Assembly: GCF_051014685.1 (NCBI RefSeq)
Contig: NW_027479028.1
Span: 186,001-250,000, forward strand
Origin: Ptiloglossa arizonensis
Taxonomy: Eukaryota > Arthropoda > Insecta > Hymenoptera > Colletidae
DNA: 64,000 nt
Reading direction: 5' to 3'
In this document: positions 36,145-47,775 of the stretch, in pieces
Layout of the letters: each line of letters begins with the position of its first letter
How positions within the stretch are numbered: position 1 is the first letter of the stretch
The notes under the pieces: generated by a model
Databases searched by the model: none
Seen by the model: only the letters and a program-made list of their open reading frames with translations
What the model was told of the DNA's origin: nothing
Position numbers and translations under genes: made by a program

Positions 36145-39100
36145 TGGGAGTTTGAAGCCAAGGAACGGTTGAGAAGGCAAAAAATTTTTCGCAATTCTGC
36201 TGCTCCAAACGCTTAACCTGAATGGCCTAGGGAAAAAATACACATACCGTTGTAATCGGCCGAGTTTCTACTTTCAGACGCTACAGGAATTTTTGGGTTA
36301 TGTCAATCCGTTCGCGAGATATGGGAGTTTGAAGCCATGAAATGGTTGAGAAGGCAAAAAATTTTTCGCAATTCTGCTGCTCCAAACGCTTAACAAGAAT
36401 GGCCTAGGGAAAAAATACACATACCGTTGTAATCGGGCGAGTTTCTACTTTCAGATGCAATTGGAATTTTTGGGTTAGGTCAATCCGTTCGCGAGATATG
36501 GGAGTTTGAAGCCAAGAAATGGTTGAGAAGGCAAAAAATTTTTCGCAATTCTGCTGCTCCAAACGCTTAACAAGAATGGCCTAGGGAAAAAATACACATA
36601 CCGTTGTAATCGGGCGAGTTTCTACTTTCAGATGCAATTGGAATTTTTGAGTTAGGTCAATCCGTTCGCGAGATATGGGAGTTTGAAGCCAAGAAATGGT
36701 TGAGAAGGCAAAAAATTTTTCGCAATTCTGCTGCTCCAAACGCTTAACAAGAATGGCCTAGGGAAAAAATACACATACCGTTGTAATCGGGCGAGTTTCT
36801 ACTTTCAGATGCAATTGGAATTTTTGAGTTAGGTCAATCCGTTCGCGAGATATGGGAGTTTGAAGCCAAGAAATGGTTGAGAAGGCAAAAGACTTTTCGC
36901 AATTCTGCTGCTCCAAACGCTTAACAAGAATGGCCTAGGGAAAAAATACACATACCGTTGTAATCGGGCGAGTTTCTAATTTCAGATGCAACAGGAATTT
37001 TTGGGTTAGGTCAATCCGTTCGCGAGATATGGGAGTTTGAAGCTAAGAAATGGTTGAGAAGACAACAAATTTTTCGCATTTCTGCTGCTCCAAACGCTTA
37101 AACAGAATGGCCTAGGGAAAAAATACACATACCGTTGTAATCGGGCGAGTTTCTACTTTCAGATGCAATTGGAATTTTTGGGTTAGGTCAATCCGTTCGC
37201 GAGATATGGGAATTCGAAGCCAAGAAATGGTTGAAAAGGCAAAAAATTTTTCGCAATTCTGATGCTCCAAACGCTTAACCAGAATGGCCTAGGGAAAAAA
37301 TACACATACCGTTGTAATCGGGCGAGTTCCTACTTTCAGACGCTACAGGAATTTTTGGGTTATGTCAATCCGTTCGCGAGATATGGGAGTTTGAAGCCAT
37401 GAAATGGTTGAGAAGGCAAAAAATTTTTCGCAATTCTGCTGCTCCAAACGCTTAACAAGAATGGCCTAGGGAAAAAATACACATACCGTTGTAATCGGGC
37501 GAGTTTCTACTTTCAGATGCAATTGGAATTTTTGGGTTAGGTCAATCCGTTCGCGAGATATGGGAGTTTGAAGCCAAGAAATGGTTGAGAAGGCAAAAAA
37601 TTTTTCGCAATTCTGCTGCTCCAAACGCTTAACAAGAATGGCCTAGGGAAAAAATACACATACCGTTGTAATCGGGCGAGTTTCTACTTTCAGATGCAAT
37701 TGGAATTTTTGAGTTAGGTCAATCCGTTTGCGAGATACGGGAGTTTGAAGCTAAGGAATGGTTGAGAAGGCAAAAAATTTTTCGCAATTCTGCTGCTCCA
37801 AACGCTTAACCAGAATGGCCTAGGGAAAAAATACACATACCGTTGTAATCGGCCGAGTTTCTACTTTCAGACGCAACAGGAATTTTTGAGTTAGGTCAAT
37901 CCGTTCGCGAGATACGGGAGTTTGACGCTAAGAAATGGTTGAGAAGACAACAAATTTTTCGCAATTCTGCTGCTCCAAACGCTTAACCAGAATGGCCTAG
38001 GGAAAAAATACACATACCGTGGTAATCGGGCGAGTTTCTACTTTCAGATGCAATAGGAATTTTTGGGTTAGGTCAATCCGTTCGCGAGATATGGGAGTTT
38101 GAAGCCAAGAAATGGTTGAGAAGGCAAAAAATTTTTCGCAATTCTGCTGCATCAAACGCTTAACCAGAATGGCCTAGGGAAAAAATACACATACCTCTGT
38201 AATCGGGCGAGTTTCGACTTTCAGATGCAACAGGAATTTTTGGTTTAGGTCAATCCGTTCGCGAGATATGGGAGTTTGAAGCTAAGAAATTGTTGAGAAG
38301 ACAACAAATTTTTCGCAATTCTGCTGCTCCAAACGCTTAACCAGAATGGCCTAGGGAAAAAATACACATACCGTTGTAATCGGGCGAGTTTCGACTTTCA
38401 GAAGCAATAGGAATTTTTGGGTTAGGTCAATCCGTTCGCGAGATATGGGAGTTTGAAGCCATGAAATGGTTGAGATGGCAAAAAATTTTTCGCAATTCTG
38501 CTGCTCCAAACGCTTAACAAGAATGGCCTAGGGAAAAAATACACATACCGTTGTAATCGGGCGAGTTTCTACTTTCAGATGCAATTGGAATTTTTGGGTT
38601 AGGTCAATCCGTTCGCGAGATATGGGAGTTTGAAGCCAAGAAATGGTTGAGAAGGCAAAAAATTTTTCGCAATTCTGCTGCTCCAAACGCTTAACCAGAA
38701 TGGCCTAGGGTAAAAATACAACTACCGCTGTAATCGGGCGAGTTTCTACTTTCAGACGCAACAGGAATTTTTGAGTTACGTCAATCCGTTCGCGAGATAT
38801 GGGAGTTTGAAGCCAAGGAACGGTTGAGAAGGCAAAAAATTTTTCGCAATTCTGCTGCTCCAAACGCTTAACCAGAATGGCCTAGGGAAAAAATACACAT
38901 ACCGTGGTAATCGGGCGAGTTTCTACTTTCAGATGCAATAGGAATTTTTGGGTTAGGTCAATCCGTTCGCGAGATATGGGAGTTTGAAGCCAAGAAATGG
39001 TTGAGAAGGCAAAAAATTTTTCGCAATTCTGCTGCATCAAACGCTTAACCAGAATGGCCTAGGGAAAAAATACACATACCTCTGTACTCGGGCGAGTTTC

Positions 39101-39590
39101 GACTTTCAGATGCAACAGGAATTTTTGGTTTAGGTCAATCCGTTCGCGAGATATGGGAGTTTGAAGCTAAGAAATTGTTGAGAAGACAACAAATTTTTCG
39201 CACTTCTGCTGCCCCAAACGCTTAACCAGAATGGCCTAGGGAAAAAATACACATACCGTTGTAATCGGGCGAGTTTCGACTTTCAGAAGCAATAGGAATT
39301 TTTGGGTTAGGTCAATCCGTTCGCGAGATATGGGAGTTTGAAGCCATGAAATGGTTGAGAAGGCAAAAAATTTTTCGCAATTCTGCTGCTCCAAACGCTT
39401 AACAAGAATGGCCTAGGGAAAAAATACACATACCGTTGTAATCGGGCGAGTTTCTACTTTCAGATGCAATTGGAATTTTTGGGTTATGTCAATCCGTTCG
39501 CGAGATATGGGAGTTTGAAGCCAAGAAATGGTTGAGAAGGCAAAAAATTTTTCGCAATTCTGCTGCTCCAAACGCTTAACCAGAATGGCC
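36145..39590 (+). repeat. Left member of a 3.4-kb duplication 104 monomers apart
   Basis: This stretch matches about 54553-57998 at exactly 18408 bp (104 x 177) over 19 to 20 monomers. Shared rare marks include tctaatttcag, ccgtttgcgagatacgg, aaattgttgag, acaactaccgctg, gagttacgtc, ctgtactcggg and gctgccccaaac. The right copy has private changes such as gcgtttgaag (55441), gggagttggaag (about 56855) and aagaacggcc (about 57815). Confidence 0.85.
37903..37919 (+). other. CENP-B-box-like core match
   Basis: 11-mer partner of the 35956 site, again preceded by a broken TTTG copy. Confidence 0.7.
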
Positions 39591-42500
39591 TAGGGTAAAA
39601 ATAAACCTACCGCTGTAATCGGGCGAGTTTCTACTTTCAGACGCAACAGGAATTTTTGAGTTAGGTCAATCCGTTCGCGAGATATGGGAGTTTGAAGCCA
39701 AGGAACGGTTGAGAAGGCAAAAAATTTTTCGCAATTCTGCTGCTCCAAACGCTTAACCTGAATGGCCTAGGGAAAAAATACACATACCTCTGTAATCGGG
39801 CGAGTTTCGACTTTCAGATGCAACAGGAATTTTTGGTTTAGGTCAATCCGTTCGCGAGATATGGGAGTTTGAAGCTAAGAAATGGTTGAGAAGACAACAA
39901 ATTTTTCGCATTTCTGCTGCTCCAAACGCTTAAACAGAATGGCCTAGGGAAAAAATACACATACCGTTGTAATCGGGCGAGTTTCTACTTTCAGATGCAA
40001 TTGGAATTTTTGGGTTAGGTCAATCCGTTCGCGAGATATGGGAATTCGAAGCCAAGAAATGGTTGAGAAGGCAAAAAATTTTTCGCAATTCTGCTGCATC
40101 AAACGCTTAACCAGAATGGCCTAGGGAAAAAATACACATACCTCTGTAATCGGGCGAGTTTCGACTTTCAGATGCAACAGGAATTTTTGGTTTAGGTCAA
40201 TCCGTTCGCGAGATATGGGAGTTTGAAGCTAAGAAATTGTTGAGAAGACAACAAATTTTTCGCACTTCTGCTGCCCCAAACGCTTAACCAGAATGGCCTA
40301 GGGAAAAAATACACATACCGTTGTAATCGGGCGAGTTTCGACTTTCAGAAGCAATAGGAATTTTTGGGTTAGGTCAATCCGTTCGCGAGATATGGGAGTT
40401 TGAAGCCATGAAATGGTTGAGAAGGCAAAAAATTTTTCGCAATTCTGCTGCTCCAAACGCTTAACAAGAATGGCCTAGGGAAAAAATACACATACCGTTG
40501 TAATCGGGCGAGTTTCTACTTTCAGATGCAATTGGAATTTTTGGGTTAGGTCAATCCGTTCGCGAGATATGGGAGTTTGAATCCAAGAAATGGTTGAGAA
40601 GGCAAAAAATTTTTCGCAATTCTGCTGCTCCAAACGCTTAACCAGAATGGCCTAGGGTAAAAATAAACCTACCGCTGTAATCGGGCGAGTTTCTACTTTC
40701 AGACGCAACAGGAATTTTTGAGTTAGGTCAATCCGTTCGCGAGATATGGGAGTTTGAAGCCAAGGAACGGTTGAGAAGGCAAAAAATTTTTCGCAATTCT
40801 GCTGCTCCAAACGCTTAACCTGAATGGCCTAGGGAAAAAATACACATATCTCTGTAATCGGGCGAGTTTCGACTTTCAGATGCAACAGGAATTTTTGGTT
40901 TAGGTCAATCCGTTCGCGAGATATGGGAGTTTGAAGCTAAGAAATGGTTGAGAAGACAACAAATTTTTCGCATTTCTGCTGCTCCAAACGCTTAAACAGA
41001 ATGGCCTAGGGAAAAAATACACATACCGTTGTAATCGGGCGAGTTTCTACTTTCAGATGCAATTGGAATTTTTGGGTTAGGTCAATCCGTTCGCGAGATA
41101 TGGGAATTCGAAGCCAAGAAGTGGTTGAGAAGGCAAAAAATTTTTCGCAATTCTGCTGCATCAAACGCTTAACCAGAATGGCCTAGGGAAAAAATACACA
41201 TACCTCTGTAATCGGGCGAGTTTCGACTTTCAGATGCAACAGGAATTTTTGGTTTAGGTCAATCCGTTCGCGAGATATGGGAGTTTGAAGCTAAGAAATT
41301 GTTGAGAAGACAACAAATTTTTCGCAATTCTGCTGCTCCAAACGCTTAACCAGAATGGCCTAGGGAAAAAATACACATACCGTTGTAATCGGGCGAGTTT
41401 CGACTTTCAGAAGCAATAGGAATTTTTGGGTTAGGTCAATCCGTTCGCGAGATATGGGAGTTTGAAGCCATGAAATGGTTGAGATGGCAAAAAATTTTTC
41501 GCAATTCTGCTGCTCCAAACGCTTAACAAGAATGGCCTAGGGAAAAAATACACATACCGTTGTAATCGGGCGAGTTTCTACTTTCAGATGCAATTGGAAT
41601 TTTTGGGTTAGGTCAATCCGTTCGCGAGATATGGGAGTTTGAAGCCAAGAAATGGTTGAGAAGGCAAAAAATTTTTCGCAATTCTGCTGCTCCAAACGCT
41701 TAACCAGAATGGCCTAGGGTAAAAATACAACTACCGCTGTAATCGGGCGAGTTTCTACTTTCAGACGCAACAGGAATTTTTGAGTTACGTCAATCCGTTC
41801 GCGAGATATGGGAGTTTGAAGCCAAGGAACGGTTGAGAAGGCAAAAAATTTTTCGCAATTCTGCTGCTCCAAACGCTTAACCAGAATGGCCTAGGGAAAA
41901 AATACACATACCGTGGTAATCGGGCGAGTTTCTACTTTCAGATGCAATAGGAATTTTTGGGTTAGGTCAATCCGTTCGCGAGATATGGGAGTTTGAAGCC
42001 AAGAAATGGTTGCGAAGGCAAAAAATTTTTCGCAATTCTGCTGCATCAAACGCTTAACCAGAATGGCCTAGGGAAAAAATACACATACCTCTGTACTCGG
42101 GCGAGTTTCGACTTTCAGATGCAACAGGAATTTTTGGTTTAGGTCAATCCGTTCGCGAGATATGGGAGTTTGAAGCTAAGAAATTGTTGAGAAGACAACA
42201 AATTTTTCGCACTTCTGCTGCCCCAAACGCTTAACCAGAATGGCCTAGGGAAAAAATACACATACCGTTGTAATCGGGCGAGTTTCGACTTTCAGAAGCA
42301 ATAGGAATTTTTGGGTTAGGTCAATCCGTTCGCGAGATATGGGAGTTTGAAGCCATGAAATGGTTGAGAAGGCAAAAAATTTTTCGCAATTCTGCTGCTC
42401 CAAACGCTTAACAAGAATGGCCTAGGGAAAAAATACACATACCGTTGTAATCGGGCGAGTTTCTACTTTCAGATGCAATTGGAATTTTTGGGTTAGGTCA

Positions 42501-43075
42501 ATCCGTTCGCGAGATATGGGAGTTTGAAGCCAAGAAATGGTTGAGAAGGCAAAAAATTTTTCGCAATTCTGCTGCTCCAAACGCTTAACCAGAATGGCCT
42601 AGGGTAAAAATAAACCTACCGCTGTAATCGGGCGAGTTTCTACTTTCAGACGCAACAGGAATTTTTGAGTTAGGTCAATCCGTTCGCGAGATATGGGAGT
42701 TTGAAGCCAAGGAACGGTTGAGAAGGCAAAAAATTTTTCGCAATTCTGCTGCTCCAAACGCTTAACCTGAATGGCCTAGGGAAAAAATACACATACCTCT
42801 GTAATCGGGCGAGTTTCGACTTTCAGATGCAACAGGAATTTTTGGTTTAGGTCAATCCGTTCGCGAGATATGGGAGTTTGAAGCTAAGAAATGGTTGAGA
42901 AGACAACAAATTTTTCGCATTTCTGCTGCTCCAAACGCTTAAACAGAATGGCCTAGGGAAAAAATACACATACCGTTGTAATCGGGCGAGTTTCTACTTT
43001 CAGATGCAATTGGAATTTTTGGGTTAGGTCAATCCGTTCGCGAGATATGGGAATTCGAAGCCAAGAAATGGTTGA
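38100..43075 (+). repeat. Higher-order repeat, 17-mer unit (3009 bp), about 1.65 copies, with an internal 6-mer
   Basis: Bases about 38100-40065 match about 41110-43075 at 3009 bp: gagttacgt at 38772 and 41781, ctgtactcgg at 39082 and 42091, ataaacctac at 39601 and 42610. Inside, ataaacctac recurs at 40663, 1062 bp after 39601, so a six-monomer duplication lies nested in the larger one. Confidence 0.85.
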
Positions 43076-45690
43076 AAAGGCAAAAAATTTTTCGCAATTC
43101 TGATGCTCCAAACGCTTAACCAGAATGGCCTAGGGAAAAAATACACATACCGTGGTAATCGGGCGAGTTTCTACTTTCAGATGCAATAGGAATTTTTGGG
43201 TTAGGTCAATCCGTTCGCGAGATATGGGAGTTTGAAGCCAAGAAATGGTTGAGAAGGCAAAAAATTTTTCGCAATTCTGCTGCATCAAACGCTTAACCAG
43301 AATGGCCTAGGGAAAAAATACACATACCTCTGTAATCGGGCGAGTTTCGACTTTCAGATGCAACAGGAATTTTTGGTTTAGGTCAATCCGTTCGCGAGAT
43401 ATGGGAGTTTGAAGCTAGGAAATGGTTGAGAAGACAACAAATTTTTCGCACTTCTGCTGCTCCAAACGCTTAACCAGAATGGCCTAGGGAAAAAATACAC
43501 ATACCGTTGTAATCGGGCGAGTTTCGACTTTCAGAAGCAATAGGAATTTTTGGGTTAGGTCAATCCGTTCGCGAGATATGGGAGTTTGAAGCCATGAAAT
43601 GGTTGAGAAGGCGAAAAATTTTTCGCAATTCTGCTGCTCCAAACGCTTAACCAGAATGGCCTAGGGAAAAAATACACATACCGTGGTAATCGGGCGAGTT
43701 TCTACTTTCAGATGCAATTGGAATTTTTGGGTTAGGTCAATCCGTTCGCGAGATATGGGAATTCGAAGCCAAGAAATGGTTGAAAAGGCAAAAAATTTTT
43801 CGCAATTCTGCTGCTCCAAACGCTTAACCAGAATGGCCTAGGGTAAAAATACACATACCGTTGTAATCGGGCGAGTTTCTACTTTCAGACGCTACAGGAA
43901 TTTTTGGGTTAGGTCAATCCATTCGCGAGATATGGGAGTTTGAAGCCAAGAAATGGTTGAGAAGGCAAAAAATTTTTCGCAATTCTGCTGCTCCAAACGC
44001 TTAACCAGAATGGCCTAGGGTAAAAATACACCTACCGCTGTAATCGGGCGAGTTTCTACTTTCAGACGCAACAGGAATTTTTGAGTTAGGTCAATCCGTT
44101 CGCGAGATATGGGAGTTTGAAGCCAAGGAACGGTTGAGAAGCCAAAAAATTTTTCGCAATTCTGCTGCTCCAAACGCTTAACCTGAATGGCCTAGGGAAA
44201 AAATACACATACCGTTGTAATCGGCCGAGTTTCTACTTTCAGACGCTACAGGAATTTTTGGGTTATGTCAATCCGTTCGCGAGATATGGGAGTTTGAAGC
44301 CATGAAATGGTTGAGAAGGCAAAAAATTTTTCGCAATTCTGCTGCTCCAAACGCTTAACAAGAATGGCCTAGGGAAAAAATACACATACCGTTGTAATCG
44401 GGCGAGTTTCTACTTTCAGATGCAATTGGAATTTTTGGGTTAGGTCAATCCGTTCGCGAGATATGGGAGTTTGAAGCCAAGAAATGGTTGAGAAGGCAAA
44501 AAATTTTTCGCAATTCTGCTGCTCCAAACGCTTAACAAGAATGGCCTAGGGAAAAAATACACATACCGTTGTAATCGGGCGAGTTTCTACTTTCAGATGC
44601 AATTGGAATTTTTGGGTTAGGTCACTCCGTTCGCGAGATATGGGAGTTTGAAGCCAAGAAATGGTTGAGAAGGCAAAAAATTTTTCGCAATTCTGCTGCT
44701 CCAAACGCTTAACAAGAATGGCCTAGGGAAAAAATACACATACCGTTGTAATCGGGCGAGTTTCTACTTTCAGATGCAACAGGAATTTTTGGGTTAGGTC
44801 AATCCGTTCGCGAGATATGGGAGTTTGAAGCTAAGAAATGGTTGAGAAGACAACAAATTTTTCGCATTTCTGCTGCTCCAAACGCTTAAACAGAATGGCC
44901 TAGGGAAAAAATACACCTACCGATGTAATCGGGCGAGTTTCTACTTTCAGACGCAACAGGAATTTTTGAGTTAGGTCAATCCGTTCGCGAGATATGGGAG
45001 TTTGAAGCCAAGGAACGGTTGAGAAGGCAAAAAATTTTTCGCAATTCTGCTGCTCCAAACGCTTAACCAGAATGGCCTAGGGAAAAAATACACATACCGT
45101 TGTAATCGGACGAGTTTCTACTTTTAGATGCAACAGGAATTTTTGGGTCAGGTCAATCCGTTCGCGAGATATGGGAGTTTGAAACTAAGAAATGGTTGAG
45201 AAGACAACAAATTTTTCGCACTTCTGCAGCTCCAAACGCTTAACCAGAATGGCCTAGGGTAAAAATACACATACCGCTGTAATCGGGCGAGTTTCTACTT
45301 TCAGCCGCAACAGGAATTTTTGAGTTAGGTCAATCCGTTCGCGAGATACGGGAGTTTGACGCTAAGAAATGGTTGAGAAGACAACAAATTTTTCGCAATT
45401 CTGCTGCTCCAAACGCTTAACCAGAATGGCCTAGGGAAAAAATACACATACCGTGGTAATCGGGCGAGTTTCTACTTTCAGATGCAATAGGAATTTTTGG
45501 GTTAGGTCAATCCGTTCGCGAGATATAGGAGTTTGAAGCCAAGAAATGGTTGAAAAGGCAAAAAATTTTTCGCAATTCTGCTGCATCAAACGCTTAACCA
45601 GAATGGCCTAGGGAAAAAATACACATACCTCTGTAATCGGGCGAGTTTCGACTTTCAGATGCAACAGGAATTTTTGGTTTAGGTCAATCC
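43075..45690 (+). repeat. Mixed satellite monomers between the 17-mer block and the 45.7-kb duplication
   Basis: The stretch contains one cggccgag cassette (44222), an EcoRI-type monomer (43759), a perfect palindrome (43611) and a box site (45337). Private changes are gtcactccg near 44621 and cagccgcaac near 45302. No internal higher-order period is obvious by eye. Confidence 0.7.
45337..45353 (+). other. CENP-B-box-like core match
   Basis: First after a gap of 42 monomers; its monomer has a private cagccgcaac change. Confidence 0.7.
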
Positions 45691-47775
45691 GTTCGCGAGA
45701 TATGGGAGTTTGAAGCCAAGGAACGGTTGAGAAGGCAAAAAATTTTTCGCAATTCTGCTGCTCCAAACGCTTAACCAGAATGGCCTAGGGAAAAAATACA
45801 CATACCGTTGTAATCGGACGAGTTTCTACTTTCAGATGCAACAGGAATTTTTGGGTCAGGTCAAACCGTTCGCGAGATATGGGAGTTTGAAGCTAAGAAA
45901 TGGTTGAGAAGACAACAAATTTTTCGCACTTCTGCAGCTCCAAACGCTTAACCAGAATGGCCTAGGGTAAAAATACACATACCGCTGTAATCGGGCGAGT
46001 TTCTACTTTCAGACGCAACAGGAATTTTTGAGTTAGGTCAATCCTTTCGCGAGATACGGGAGTTTGACGCTAAGAAATGGTTGAGAAGACAACAAATTTT
46101 TCGCAATTCTGCTGCTCCAAACGCTTAACCAGAATGGCCTAGGGAAAAAATACACATACCGTGGTAATCGGGCGAGTTTCTACTTTCAGATGCAATAGGA
46201 ATTTTTGGGTTAGGTCAATCCGTTCGCGAGATATGGGAGTTTGAAGCCAAGAAATGGTTGAGAAGGCAAAAAATTTTTCGCAATTCTGCTGCATCAAACG
46301 CTTAACCAGAATGGCCTAGGGAAAAAATACACATACCTCTGTAATCGGGCGAGTTTCGACTTTCAGATGCAACAGGAATTTTTGGTTTAGGTCAATCCGT
46401 TCGCGAGATATGGGAGTTTGAAGCTAGGAAATGGTTGAGAAGACAACAAATTTTTCGCACTTCTGCTGCTCCAAACGCTTAACCAGAATGGCCTAGGGAA
46501 AAAATACACATACCGTTGTAATCGGGCGAGTTTCGACTTTCAGAAGCAATAGGAATCTTTGGGTTAGGTCAATCCGTTCGCGAGATATGGGAGTTTGAAG
46601 CCATGAAATGTTTGAGAAGGCGAAAAATTTTTCGCAATTCTGCTGCTCCAAACGCTTAACCAGAATGGCCTAGGGAAAAAATACACATACCGTGGTAATC
46701 GGGCGAGTTTCTACTTTCAGATGCAATAGGAATTTTTGGGTTAGGTCAATCCGTTCGCGAGATATGGGAGTTTGAAGCCAAGAAATGGTTGAGAAGGCAA
46801 AAAATTTTGCGCAATTCTGCTGCTCCAAACGCTTAACCAGAATGGCCTAGGGTAAAAATACACCTACCGCTGTAATCGGGCGAGTTTCTACTTTCAGACG
46901 CAACAGGAATTTTTGAGTTAGGTCAATCCGTTCGCGAGATATGGGAGTTTGAAGCCAAGGAACGGTTGAGAAGGCAAAAAATTTTTCGCAATTCTGCTGC
47001 TCCAAACGCTTAACCAGAATGACCTAGGGAAAAAATACACATACCGTGGTAATCGGGCGAGTTTCTACTTTCAGATGCAATAGGAATTTTTGGGTCAGGT
47101 CAATCCGTTCGCGAGATATGGGAGTTTGAAGCTAAGAAATGGTTGAGAAGACAACAAATTTTTCGCACTTCTGCTGCTCCAAACGCTTAACCAGAATGGC
47201 CTAGGGTAAAAATACACATACCGTTGTAATCGGGCGAGTTTCTACTTTCAGACGCTACAGGAATTTTTGGGTTAGGTCAATCCGTTCGCGAGATATGGGA
47301 GTTTGAAGCCAAGAAATGGTTGAGAAGGCAAAAAATTTTTCGCAATTCTGCTGCTCCAAACGCTTAACCAGAATGGCCTAGGGTAAAAATACACCTACCG
47401 CTGTAATCGGGCGAGTTTCTACTTTCAGACGCAACAGGAATTTTTGAGTTAGGTCAATCCGTTCGCGAGATATGGGAGTTTGAAGCCAAGGAACGGTTGA
47501 GAAGGCAAAAAATTTTTCGCAATTCTGCTGCTCCAAACGCTTAACCTGAATGGCCTAGGGAAAAAATACACATACCGTTGTAATCGGCCGAGTTTCTACT
47601 TTCAGACGCTACAGGAATTTTTGGGTTATGTCAATCCGTTCGCGAGATATGGGAGTTTGAAGCCATGAAATGGTTGAGAAGGCAAAAAATTTTTCGCAAT
47701 TCTGCTGCTCCAAACGCTTAACAAGAATGGCCTAGGGAAAAAATACACATACCGTTGTAATCGGGCGAGTTTCTA
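45690..47775 (+). repeat. Left member of a 2.1-kb duplication 40 monomers apart
   Basis: This stretch matches about 52770-54855 at 7080 bp (40 x 177). The rare aaaattttgcgc (near 46803 and 53883) and gacctaggg (47021, 54101) are shared. Left-copy private changes are tttcgcgagatacgg at 46045, aatctttggg near 46555 and tgtttgag near 46608. The two copies flank the 15-mer block, so that block may have expanded between them. Confidence 0.85.
46045..46061 (+). other. Best CENP-B-box-like site (TTTCGCGAGATACGGGA)
   Basis: Here the first base is T, so the pyrimidine position also agrees and 13 of 17 consensus bases match. The 40-monomer-apart partner at 53125 has G at that position. Confidence 0.7.

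Larger units (their letters stand above)
34195..38100 (+). repeat. Higher-order repeat, 11-mer unit (1947 bp), two copies
   Basis: Bases about 34195-36150 match about 36145-38100 at 1947 bp. Shared landmarks are cggccgag (34310, 36257), EcoRI sites (35263, 37210), gagttcctac (35375, 37322), ccgtttgcgagatacgg (near 35779, 37726) and box sites (35956, 37903). The two copies look close to identical. Confidence 0.9.
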